Of a DNA stretch of 7,808 nt, positions 1 through 5,452 are shown piece by piece. Numbering within the stretch: the first letter of the stretch is position 1; each line of letters opens with the position of its first letter. The translations under genes were made by a program, and so were the position numbers. The stretch covers positions 1-7,808 of the forward strand of contig JAUXST010000563.1 of the NCBI GenBank assembly GCA_030679805.1. The letters run 5' to 3'. This DNA comes from Reyranella sp. (lineage in GTDB: Bacteria; Pseudomonadota; Alphaproteobacteria; Reyranellales; Reyranellaceae). The notes beneath the pieces were generated by a model. The model was not told the origin of the DNA. It ran no database searches and saw nothing but the letters and a program-made list of their open reading frames with translations.

Positions 1-597
1 AATACCGCGATCTTCTATTCCATTTCCAACTGCCAGCAAGGCCTGGCGGGCATCAGTTTCGGCAACTTCCTGATCAAGCGCGTGGCCGACCAGCTCGCCC
101 ACGAGATGCCGAAGATCAAGGAGTTCGCGACGCTGTCGCCCGTCCCCGGCCTGCGCCAGCACATCGACGGCCGCCTGAAGACCGAGGGCGACGATGCGCT
201 CACCCCGGCGGAGATCGCCTCCCTGGTGCCGGTGATCGGCGAGGCCCGCGGCGCCGCCGCGGTACGCAAGCTCCTCGACCGGCCGAGCTGGTGGGAGGTG
301 CCGGCGATCAACAAGGCGCTCCGTCCCATCCTGTGCCGCCTGGCGGCGCACTATCTCGTGACCGCCGACAGCAAGGGCCGCGCGCTCGACCGCGTGGCGC
401 ACTTCCATCTCGGCAACGGCGCCATCATCGAACGGTTGAACTGGCTGGCCGACACCAGCACCAACGGTTTCAGGCAATCCTACGCCATGATGGTGAACTA
501 CCGCTACAAGCTGGGCGACGTCGACGCCAACCACGAGGCCTATGCCAACGGCAAGATCGTGGCCAGCCGCGAGGTCCGCGCGCTGGCGAAGGGTTAG
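1..597 (+). CDS. Malonyl-CoA decarboxylase, C-terminal part (5' end outside window)
   Basis: Malonyl-CoA decarboxylase converts malonyl-CoA to acetyl-CoA and CO2; it supports malonate use and removes malonyl-CoA. The frame is open from base 1 and ends at TAG 595-597, leaving 198 residues. The visible part is the GNAT-fold catalytic domain. It opens with FYSIS, holding the serine equivalent to human MLYCD Ser329, then GISFGNFLIKRV and a TLSPVPGL motif matching the family's SLSPIPGF. Near the end, HFHLGNGA carries the histidine equivalent to human His423, followed by LNWLADTS and a MVNYRY motif. Both catalytic residues of the Ser/His pair are therefore present. The protein ends close to the family's usual C-terminus, so only the 5' part is missing. 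Bacterial members are often called matA. The 67-residue membrane protein gene follows 14 nt downstream. Identification is by recalled family motifs. Confidence 0.95.
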   Translation, partial: NTAIFYSISNCQQGLAGISFGNFLIKRVADQLAHEMPKIKEFATLSPVPGLRQHIDGRLKTEGDDALTPAEIASLVPVIGEARGAAAVRKLLDRPSWWEVPAINKALRPILCRLAAHYLVTADSKGRALDRVAHFHLGNGAIIERLNWLADTSTNGFRQSYAMMVNYRYKLGDVDANHEAYANGKIVASREVRALAKG

Positions 598-611
598 CTG
601 AGGGCGAAGCG

Positions 612-815
612 ATGAACTGGCGCCTGTGGACCTGGAAGGAGTACGTCGGCGTTCTCCCTGCCGTGGCCCTTGTATTGGGTTTCGCGGTCGTGACGATGGG
701 ATTTCCAAGTTGGCACAGCAGCTTCGGTTTTGGGCCGGAGTGGCGATGTTTCAACCCAATGGTCAGCGAGCCGGTGTGTACTAAAAAGCCCGGTAGCTCT
801 CCGCCGTCTCGGTAA
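612..815 (+). CDS. Small single-pass membrane protein, uncharacterised (67 aa)
   Basis: Starts at ATG 612 and ends at TAA 813-815. A weak purine-rich AGGGCGAAG lies just before the start, and the gene follows malonyl-CoA decarboxylase by 14 nt, so cotranscription is likely. The N-terminus is tryptophan-rich (MNWRLWTWKEY), then residues about 11-31 form one hydrophobic helix. The remaining 36 residues are polar, with a FGFGPEW-C segment and a second cysteine in EPVC followed by KK (C46 and C56). Two spaced cysteines after a single membrane span suggest a periplasmic or extracytoplasmic tail with a possible disulfide; that is inference. I recall short alphaproteobacterial hypothetical proteins with a similar FGPxW-C...PVC-KK tail, but I know no function. 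The open frame extends upstream to 291 inside the decarboxylase gene, which is a shadow, so the 612 start is preferred. Confidence 0.6.
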   Translation: MNWRLWTWKEYVGVLPAVALVLGFAVVTMGFPSWHSSFGFGPEWRCFNPMVSEPVCTKKPGSSPPSR

Positions 816-834
816 GATGCTTCTCACGGTCCTG

Positions 835-864
835 CTGGACCTGACATACAAATACTTGTATATA
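835..864 (+). promoter_or_regulatory. Possible promoter of the toxin-antitoxin operon
   Basis: CTGGAC at 835-840 (weak -35 match) and TATATA at 859-864 (-10-like) are separated by 18 nt. This AT-rich patch stands out from its GC-rich surroundings. A -10 here would place transcription start at about 871, immediately before the GTG at 872, so the toxin mRNA could be leaderless; no Shine-Dalgarno sequence is visible upstream of the GTG. The -35 match is poor, so confidence is modest. Confidence 0.35.
846..861. promoter_or_regulatory. Palindromic operator candidate, ATACAA-ATAC-TTGTAT
   Basis: A perfect 6-bp inverted repeat with a 4-nt spacer lies 10 nt before the toxin start and overlaps the likely -10 region. 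Type II antitoxins with an HTH domain usually bind such palindromes to repress their own operon. The binding protein is inferred to be the XRE-type antitoxin encoded at 1195-1476. Confidence 0.5.
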
Positions 865-871
865 CCACTTC

Positions 872-1198
872 GTGAAGACCGTCGTTTTTCATGGCGACTC
901 GCTTGAGCGACTGAGGCAGTTTCCGGCTTCAGTGCGTCAGGACGCGGGCTATCAGCTGGAGCGTATCCAGCGGGGTGCGGCACCGGACGATTTCAAGTCC
1001 ATGTCGACGATCGGAGCCGGCGTGCAGGAAATTCGTGTACGCGATGCGGCCGGTGCGTTCCGCATCATCTATATCGCTCGCTTCGAGGAAGCGGTTTACG
1101 TCCTGCATGCCTTCCAAAAGAAGACGGCGAAGACGGCGCCGCTAGACATCGAGTTGGCACGGCAACGATATCGACGCTTGTTGGAGGACAGGAGATGA
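872..1198 (+). CDS. HigB-like toxin, RelE/ParE superfamily (Gp49-like, DUF891)
   Basis: A 108-residue protein matching the phage-derived Gp49-like/HigB toxin family, whose characterised members are ribosome-dependent mRNA interferases. Visible family features are the N-terminal FHGDSLERLRQFP segment, a helix around residues 21-34, the VQEIRVRD strand (51-58), FRIIYIAR (63-70), and VLHAFQKKTAKT (77-88) with the conserved H-x-F-x-K-K pattern. The C-terminal helix (LARQRYRRLL) is typical. Basic residues that usually contact RNA (R55, R64, K83, K84) are retained, so the toxin appears intact. Translation likely starts at GTG 872; no in-frame start with a better ribosome site is visible. Its end overlaps the next gene by 4 nt (ATGA), giving the toxin-first order of HigBA. 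An autoregulatory palindrome sits just upstream. The exact biochemical target cannot be read from sequence. Confidence 0.88.
   Translation: MKTVVFHGDSLERLRQFPASVRQDAGYQLERIQRGAAPDDFKSMSTIGAGVQEIRVRDAAGAFRIIYIARFEEAVYVLHAFQKKTAKTAPLDIELARQRYRRLLEDRR
1183..1187 (+). promoter_or_regulatory. Ribosome binding site of the antitoxin gene
   Basis: GGAGG, 7 nt before ATG 1195 and located inside the 3' end of the toxin gene. It is the strongest ribosome site on the plus strand here. The toxin gene has none visible, which would favour antitoxin synthesis over toxin from the shared mRNA. Confidence 0.6.
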
Positions 1199-1476
1199 AG
1201 GTTCGCAAGTTCGCCAATGTCTGGGACGCAGTGGAGCCGATTCCCGAGGTCGCAACGCAATGGAAGGCGCGCGCCGCCTTGGTAACGGCTTTGCGCGATC
1301 GAATCGTGCGGGCGCGCTGGACGCAGGCCGAAGCGGCCCGGCGGCTCGGAGTCACCCAGCCGCGCATCTCGACGCTCATGCGCGGTAAACTCAGCCTCTT
1401 TTCGCTCGATACGCTCGTCTCGATGGCAACGGCGGCGGGCCTGCGCGTCGAAATCAAGATCCGACGCGCGGCCTGA
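1195..1476 (+). CDS. HigA-like antitoxin, XRE-family HTH protein
   Basis: A 93-residue protein with a Cro/C1-type helix-turn-helix of the HTH_37 kind that pairs with DUF891 toxins. The HTH spans about residues 42-64: TQAEAARRLGV as the first helix and turn, then TQPRISTLMRGK as the recognition helix. SLDTLVSMATAAGLRVEIKI follows as the usual C-terminal helix and strand. The N-terminal 35 residues (VWDAVEPIPEVATQWKARAAL) match the linker region common in these antitoxins. Start ATG 1195 overlaps the toxin stop (ATGA) and has a GGAGG 7 nt upstream, so the two genes are translationally coupled. It should neutralise the upstream toxin and repress the operon through the palindrome at 846-861. The gene ends at TGA 1474-1476, only 4 nt from the stop of the convergent lactonase gene, leaving no room for a separate terminator. 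Confidence 0.9.
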   Translation: MKVRKFANVWDAVEPIPEVATQWKARAALVTALRDRIVRARWTQAEAARRLGVTQPRISTLMRGKLSLFSLDTLVSMATAAGLRVEIKIRRAA

Positions 1477-1480
1477 TTCG

Positions 1481-2413
1481 CTACTTGTTCAGATAATTGA
1501 GCGCCAGCCCCGGCCGCGGCCACTCGAAGCTCACCAGCTTGCCGGTCATCGAGAGCGTGGCGAAAGCCGTGCGCAGATCCTTGCCGCCGAAGCAGACGTT
1601 GGTGACCATCGGGTCGGGCAGCTTGTATTGCGTCACCGACGTGCCGTCGGGCGAGATGTCGGAGACGGCGCCGGTGATCAGCGTGGCGACGCAGATGTGG
1701 CCGGCCGAATCGACGGCCAGCGAATCGAACATCTGGTAGCCGCCGAGGCCCACGATCACGCGGCCCTTCTCGCCACGGTAGGGGCCGTTCGCGTCCTTGA
1801 TGACGCCCGGCGCCGAGAGATCGAAGGCCCAGCAGCGCGCAGTCGGCGTCTCGACGACATAGAGGGTCTTTTCATCCGGCGAGAGGCCGCAGCCGTTGGG
1901 GCGCTCCAGCGGGAAGACCTTCTGCTCGATCTTGGAACCGTCGGCGCGGGCGTAATAGACGGCGCCGCGGTCGTTGTCGTGCTCGCGCGTCTTGCCGAGG
2001 TCGGTGAACCAGAAGCCGCCCGCATCGTCGAACACGATGTCGTTGGGGCCGTTCAGCTTGCGGCCGTCGCACGAGTCGTAGAGCGTCTCGACCTTGCCGG
2101 TCTCGGGATCGACGGTCTGGATCGAGCCGCCCTTATAGGAGGCGGGCTGGGTGCCGGGAAACAGGCGGCCGTCGGGCCGCTTGATCCAGTTGAAGCCGCC
2201 GTTGTTGCACACGTAGATCTTGCCCTTCGGGCCCACCGCGGCGCCGTTGGGACCGCCCGGCATCTTGGCCACGATGTGCTGCTTGCCGTCGGGCATGACG
2301 CGGGTCAGCGTCTCGCGCGCGATCTCCACCAGGATCACCGAGCCGTCGGGCATGGCGATCGGCCCTTCGGGGAATTGCAGGCCCGAGGCGATTTCCTTGT
2401 GCGGTGTCGTCAT
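1481..2413 (-). CDS. SMP-30/gluconolactonase/LRE-family lactonase
   Basis: A 310-residue six-bladed beta-propeller of the SMP-30/regucalcin family, which hydrolyses sugar or other lactones with a divalent metal. The expected metal ligands can be placed by comparison with regucalcin: E16 in FPEGP, N173 in ERPNG, and D230 in FDSLAVD. The substrate-side asparagine motif NGPNDIVFD (121-129) is also present, followed by GGFWFTD. Repeated blade motifs include GLSPDEKTLYVVE (176-188) and AGHICVA (237-243). There is no signal peptide, so it is probably cytoplasmic. Start ATG 2411-2413 is set by GGGGA 7 nt upstream, which overlaps the stop of the preceding isomerase gene; the frame stays open upstream to 3100 only as a shadow. 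The gene is last in the operon 4015-1481, 11 nt after its neighbour. The natural substrate is unknown; the acyl-CoA neighbours suggest a lactone from that pathway. Confidence 0.92.
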   Translation of the reverse strand: MTTPHKEIASGLQFPEGPIAMPDGSVILVEIARETLTRVMPDGKQHIVAKMPGGPNGAAVGPKGKIYVCNNGGFNWIKRPDGRLFPGTQPASYKGGSIQTVDPETGKVETLYDSCDGRKLNGPNDIVFDDAGGFWFTDLGKTREHDNDRGAVYYARADGSKIEQKVFPLERPNGCGLSPDEKTLYVVETPTARCWAFDLSAPGVIKDANGPYRGEKGRVIVGLGGYQMFDSLAVDSAGHICVATLITGAVSDISPDGTSVTQYKLPDPMVTNVCFGGKDLRTAFATLSMTGKLVSFEWPRPGLALNYLNK

Positions 2414-2424
2414 CGTCGTTTCCC

Positions 2425-3213
2425 CTATTTTCCCTTGAAGTCCGGCTTGCGCTTGGCGAGGAAGGCGGCAACCCCTTCCTTGAAATCGTCGCTGCGGCCC
2501 AGCTCGCGCTGGAAATCGCGTTCGACGTCGAGCTGTGCCGAAAGGTCGTTGCCACCGGCCTGATCGAGCGCGCCCTTGATGCGCGCCAGCGCCAGCGTCG
2601 GCCCATCGGCAAGCTTGCGCGCGATCTCGGTGGCCGTCGCCATCAAGGCCGCATCGTCGACGACGTCCCAGATCAGGCCCCACTCCTTGGCCTTGTCGGC
2701 CGGAATCTGCGGCGCCAGCATGGCCAGCGCCCGGGCGCGCTGGTCCCCCGCCAGGCGCGGCAGGAACCAGGTGCTGCCGCCGTCGGGCAGCAGGCCGATG
2801 CGGGCGAAGGCCTGCAGGAACGAGGCCGACTTGCCGGCGATGGCGATGTCGGAGGCGAGCGCGAAGCTCATGCCGACGCCCGCCGCCACGCCGTTCACCG
2901 CCGCCACGATGGGCTTGGGGATCGAGCGCATGAGACGGATCACGGGATTGAAGTATTTGTCGAGCGCGGCGCCCGAGTCGGCGGTGGCGCTCGCCGCGCG
3001 GTCGGGATCGGCCAGGTCGGCTCCGGCGCAGAAGCCGCGGCCCGCACCGGTGATCAGCACGGCGCGCACCGAGGCGTCGGCCGCCAGTTCCTCCCAGCAA
3101 GCCTTGATCTCGGCGATCATCTTGCGCGAGACGGCGTTCAGCCGGTCGGGCGCGTTGAAGGTGAGCGTGGCGAGGCCGTTGTCGCGCGCGAGCAGGATCT
3201 TGTCATAAGCCAT
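2425..3213 (-). CDS. Enoyl-CoA hydratase/isomerase family protein, PaaG-like (copy B)
   Basis: A 262-residue crotonase-fold enzyme acting on acyl-CoA thioesters. The two oxyanion-hole segments are FCAGAD (61-66) and AAVNGVAAG (104-112). The catalytic region reads LQAFARIGLLPDGGSTW (133-149). D144 aligns with catalytic Asp136 of E. coli PaaG, while the hydratase glutamate of the usual PE motif is replaced by Ala-Phe. This favours an isomerase (PaaG type, 1,2-epoxyphenylacetyl-CoA or delta-enoyl-CoA isomerase) over a plain hydratase. The WGLIWDVVDD segment and the C-terminal ELGRSDDFKEGVAAFLAKRKPDF tail are also PaaG-like, and length matches the family. It starts 4 nt after the stop of its paralogue and ends 11 nt before the lactonase gene. 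No paa oxygenase genes (paaABCDE) are in view, so phenylacetate is not demonstrated as the substrate. Confidence 0.9.
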   Translation of the reverse strand: MAYDKILLARDNGLATLTFNAPDRLNAVSRKMIAEIKACWEELAADASVRAVLITGAGRGFCAGADLADPDRAASATADSGAALDKYFNPVIRLMRSIPKPIVAAVNGVAAGVGMSFALASDIAIAGKSASFLQAFARIGLLPDGGSTWFLPRLAGDQRARALAMLAPQIPADKAKEWGLIWDVVDDAALMATATEIARKLADGPTLALARIKGALDQAGGNDLSAQLDVERDFQRELGRSDDFKEGVAAFLAKRKPDFKGK

Positions 3214-3217
3214 GGCG

Positions 3218-4015
3218 TCAGCGTCCCGTGAAGTTGGCCGGCCGCTTGGCGAGGAAGGCCGCCACGCCTTCCTTGAAGTCGGCGCTGCGGCCCAGTTCGC
3301 GCTGGGCGTCGCGCTCGAGGTCGAGCTGCTGGTCGAGCGAGTTGGTGCCGGCGCGGTTCATGGCGTCCTTGATGGCGGCATAGGAACGCGTCGGGCCCGC
3401 AGCGAGCTTAGCGGCGATCTTGCCGGCCTCGTCCATCAGGGCGGCATCGTCGACCACCTGCCAGACCATGCCCATGCGCTCGGCCTCCTCGGCCGGTACC
3501 GAGGTGCCCAGCATGGCAAGCGCGCGGGCGCGGGCATCGCCCACGGTGTGCGGCAGGAACCAGGTGCCGCCCAGGTCAGGGATCAGAGAAATACGCACGA
3601 AGGCCTGGTCGAAGCGAGCGGAGCGCGCCGCCAAGATGATGTCGCAGGCCAGTGCCAGGTTGGCGCCGCCGCCGGCCGCGACGCCGTTCACCGCGGCGAT
3701 CACGGGCTTGGGCAGGTCGCGGATGGAACGGATCATGGGATTGTAGAGACGGTCCATGACCACGGCGAGGTCGGGCCTGCCGTCGGCGTCGAGAGCGCCG
3801 GTGCCGGAGCCCGCAAGGTCGGCGCCGGCGCAGAAGCCGCGGCCGGTGCCGGTCAGCAGCACGCAGCGCACGGCATCGTCGGCGCGGGCGCGGGCGATCT
3901 GCTCGATCATCGCCGCAATCAGCGGCTGGCTCATGGCGTTCAGCCGCTGCGGCCGGTTGAGCGTCAGGGTGAGGACGCCGCTCTCGAGAGCGGCCAAAAC
4001 GGGTGCTTCTTCCAT
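3218..4015 (-). CDS. Enoyl-CoA hydratase/isomerase family protein, PaaG-like (copy A)
   Basis: A 265-residue crotonase-fold protein and the first gene of the operon. Oxyanion-hole segments are FCAGAD (61-66) and AAVNGVAAGGG (108-117). The catalytic stretch is FDQAFVRISLIPDLGGTW, with D147 equivalent to PaaG Asp136 and no glutamate at the classic hydratase position. The GMVWQVVDD segment and the LDLERDAQRELGRSADFKEG tail are very close to E. coli PaaG as I recall it. It is a paralogue of the next gene and probably arose by tandem duplication. ATG 4013-4015 fits the family N-terminus (VLTLTLNRPQRLNAM follows at residues 14-28); the open frame continues upstream to 4672 but is antisense to the flavodoxin there. 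No good Shine-Dalgarno precedes the start. Its exact substrate is uncertain; the two copies may differ in acyl-chain or ring preference. Confidence 0.9.
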   Translation of the reverse strand: MEEAPVLAALESGVLTLTLNRPQRLNAMSQPLIAAMIEQIARARADDAVRCVLLTGTGRGFCAGADLAGSGTGALDADGRPDLAVVMDRLYNPMIRSIRDLPKPVIAAVNGVAAGGGANLALACDIILAARSARFDQAFVRISLIPDLGGTWFLPHTVGDARARALAMLGTSVPAEEAERMGMVWQVVDDAALMDEAGKIAAKLAAGPTRSYAAIKDAMNRAGTNSLDQQLDLERDAQRELGRSADFKEGVAAFLAKRPANFTGR

Positions 4016-4111
4016 AAGCCCAGACTGGCATGCGCCCAACCTCACGCCAACTGGGGCCGCGCCAACCGGTCGCGTCGCAGGGCGGCACGAGGTCCCGTAT
4101 GTCCAAGGGCG
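4016..4111. promoter_or_regulatory. Divergent intergenic region with repeated CGCCAAC
   Basis: This 96-nt spacer separates the minus-strand isomerase/lactonase operon from the plus-strand flavodoxin gene, so it should hold both promoters. Near-identical heptamers CGCCAAC occur at 4045-4051 and 4060-4066, with a one-base-expanded CGCCCAAC at 4033-4040. Starts are spaced 12 and 15 nt apart. They could be regulator half-sites or chance in GC-rich DNA. No clear -35/-10 pair is visible for either direction. Confidence 0.3.
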
Positions 4112-4558
4112 ATGGCCAGCATCCTGATCCTGGTCGGCACCGAATCGGGCAATGCCCAGATGGTGGCCGACGCGCTGCAGCCGGTGCTCAAGGGCGCCGG
4201 CCACTCGGTCAATGTCAGCGACGCGGCCGCCAGCGCCGCCGACTTCCTCGGCAACGACGTGCTGCTGGTGGTCTGCGCCACGCACGGTTCGGGCGATATC
4301 CCGACCAACATCCTGCCGCTGGCCGAAGCGCTGGAGCGCGACCACCCGGACCTGTCGGGCCATCGCTACGGCATCATCGCCCTCGGCGACATGACCTACC
4401 AGGACACCTTCTGCGGCGCCGGCAAGAAGCTCGACAGCATCTTTGCTTCGTGCGGCGCCAAACGCATCGGCGAACGTCTGGAGGTCGACGCTTCGGAGCA
4501 GCCCCTGCCCGACGAAGAGGCGCTCGCCTGGATCGAGGGCTGGAAGGTGCTGGTCTAG
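4112..4558 (+). CDS. MioC-like short-chain flavodoxin
   Basis: A 148-residue flavodoxin-domain protein, almost the same length as E. coli MioC (147). The FMN phosphate loop is GTESGNA (9-15). The second FMN loop is ATHGSGDIPTN (56-66), close to the MioC THGAGDIPDN. The third is LGDMTYQDTFCGAGKKLD (91-108), matching the MioC YDTFCGAIDKL motif, and it ends with the usual EEALAWIEGWKVL helix. It is likely a cytoplasmic one-electron carrier; MioC is linked to biotin synthase activity in E. coli, but no bio genes are seen here. ATG 4112 is preceded by AAGGG at short spacing, a weak ribosome site. An ATG at 4099 is in another frame and gives no flavodoxin. Divergent transcription from the isomerase operon may mean shared control. 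The stop interlocks with that of the convergent endolysin-like gene. Confidence 0.9.
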   Translation: MASILILVGTESGNAQMVADALQPVLKGAGHSVNVSDAAASAADFLGNDVLLVVCATHGSGDIPTNILPLAEALERDHPDLSGHRYGIIALGDMTYQDTFCGAGKKLDSIFASCGAKRIGERLEVDASEQPLPDEEALAWIEGWKVLV

Positions 4559-5361
4559 GCGCGCGGATCGCCGGGAAGGTAACGACCTGTGACGATTCGA
4601 TAAGCGTCCGATGTCTTCTCGCCTGGGGCACCGTCGACCTTCACCCAGACTCCCGCGTGCGTATTCAGCCACTCCTGTAGCTTGATGGCCGCGTCTACAT
4701 CCTCTGGGGCCTTCGGCCGCTTCATCGAGTAGCTGACGACGATGGGCCCATCCTTCAGCTTCGGCGCGGGCTGGTCTTCGAACTCGATGATCTTGCGCTC
4801 AGCCATACGCCGCAAAAGCACCGCAGCGCCGCATTGCTGCGACTTCGCCGTTTCCGACCAAGTTCCGTCAGCGACATACTTTCCGCTCGTGTACTGGTTC
4901 GAGAAGCTCCAGAGGTACGGCGACTTCACATGCGGATGATAAAGCCGGTAGCCCCAGCCATTGTAGCGCTCCAGCTCGTACAACAGCCGCGGCAGGCTCT
5001 TGTCCGGAAGCCCGCTCAAGCTATGCATCGTGAGAGCGTCGGCGGCGCTCTCCTCCCAGGTGAAGGGAGGCGTACCGGATTTCGGCCGCCCCGCCGGCAC
5101 CTGAACCGTGTAGTCGGTCAACGGATCGCCGTTGTGGAGATGGCGGGCAAAGTTCTGGCTCGATTCCATATTGTGGATGACCGCGACAAGGAACCAAGGG
5201 CAACTGAGTGACTTCTCGACCTTGTCGTATCGCTGCCGGTTGGAGACCAGCCGGTCGACCAGACCGTCAACATCCCCGACTCTTCCAGGCACGACGACAC
5301 AGCCGGTGAACAGGGTCTCGTATTCGTTCTTCAAGGCAGGGGTAAAGGAAACGGTTGGCAT
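4555..5361 (-). CDS. Putative lysozyme/endolysin-like peptidoglycan hydrolase with C-terminal peptidoglycan-binding domain
   Basis: A 268-residue protein without a signal peptide or membrane segment. Residues about 50-190 contain motifs of a lysozyme-like family: PWFLVAVIHNMESSQNF (55-71), where E66 sits like the catalytic glutamate of lysozyme or lytic transglycosylase (A-x-I-x-x-x-E-S), then HLHNGDPL (74-81), VPAGRP (88-93), ERYNGWGYR (131-139), SPYLWSFSNQY (147-157) and GKYVADG (160-166). Residues about 223-264 resemble PG_binding_1: AAIKLQEWLN, then VDGAPGEKTSDAYRIVTG. This order is typical of phage endolysins and their domesticated relatives. ATG 5359-5361 has GGGGAG 8 nt upstream. The stop shares CTAG with the flavodoxin stop. 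By eye its codons are less GC-biased than the metabolic genes, consistent with acquisition. No holin or other phage gene is nearby. Enzymatic activity is inferred from motifs only. Confidence 0.72.
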   Translation of the reverse strand: MPTVSFTPALKNEYETLFTGCVVVPGRVGDVDGLVDRLVSNRQRYDKVEKSLSCPWFLVAVIHNMESSQNFARHLHNGDPLTDYTVQVPAGRPKSGTPPFTWEESAADALTMHSLSGLPDKSLPRLLYELERYNGWGYRLYHPHVKSPYLWSFSNQYTSGKYVADGTWSETAKSQQCGAAVLLRRMAERKIIEFEDQPAPKLKDGPIVVSYSMKRPKAPEDVDAAIKLQEWLNTHAGVWVKVDGAPGEKTSDAYRIVTGRYLPGDPRA

Positions 5362-5369
5362 CTGCGGAT

Positions 5370-5375
5370 CTCCCC
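5370..5375 (-). promoter_or_regulatory. Ribosome binding site of the endolysin-like gene
   Basis: GGGGAG on the minus strand, 8 nt before ATG 5361. This is a strong site and it fixes the start. Confidence 0.55.
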
Positions 5376-5390
5376 AGTCTCCATGAGACT
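5376..5390. repeat. Inverted repeat AGTCTC-CAT-GAGACT in the leader of the endolysin-like gene
   Basis: A perfect 6-bp inverted repeat with a 3-nt loop directly abuts the ribosome site at 5370-5375. In RNA it would form a short hairpin next to the Shine-Dalgarno; in DNA it could be an operator. There is no following U-run on either strand, so it does not look like a terminator. Confidence 0.45.
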
Positions 5391-5425
5391 ACCCAAGATT
5401 GCATTACCCGGACAGAGACCTCCCT

Positions 5426-5452
5426 CTTTTACGACATTCCGCTGATTGTCAA
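5426..5452 (-). promoter_or_regulatory. Possible promoter of the endolysin-like gene
   Basis: Reading the minus strand, a perfect TTGACA lies at 5452-5447, overlapping the TGA stop of the cyclase gene. TAAAAG at 5431-5426 is a fair -10, with a 15-nt spacer that is shorter than ideal. Transcription would start near 5419, giving a leader of about 58 nt containing the inverted repeat. The 87-nt gap 5362-5448 otherwise holds no terminator that I can see. Confidence 0.4.

Noticed and set aside
1628..2563. Plus-strand open frame of 311 codons opposite the lactonase
   Set aside because: Low-complexity Ala/Val/Arg/Gly composition and exact overlap with a strongly supported minus-strand gene.
2414..3100. 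Upstream extension of the lactonase frame (possible 539-residue fusion with the isomerase)
   Set aside because: It is an out-of-frame reading of copy B isomerase. The lactonase has a good ATG and ribosome site at 2413.
3212..4111. Long plus-strand open frame antisense to the copy A isomerase, continuing into the flavodoxin
   Set aside because: The part before 4112 is a GC-driven mirror of the isomerase gene, rich in Gly, Ala and Arg with no recognisable domain. Only the flavodoxin part is real.
4099..4680. ATG 4099 as an alternative plus-strand start overlapping the flavodoxin
   Set aside because: It is in a different frame and gives an arginine-rich product with no flavodoxin motifs.
5376..5390. 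Inverted repeat as a terminator for the cyclase operon
   Set aside because: Short 6-bp stem without a T-run on either side; it abuts the downstream ribosome site, so an operator or leader hairpin is more likely.
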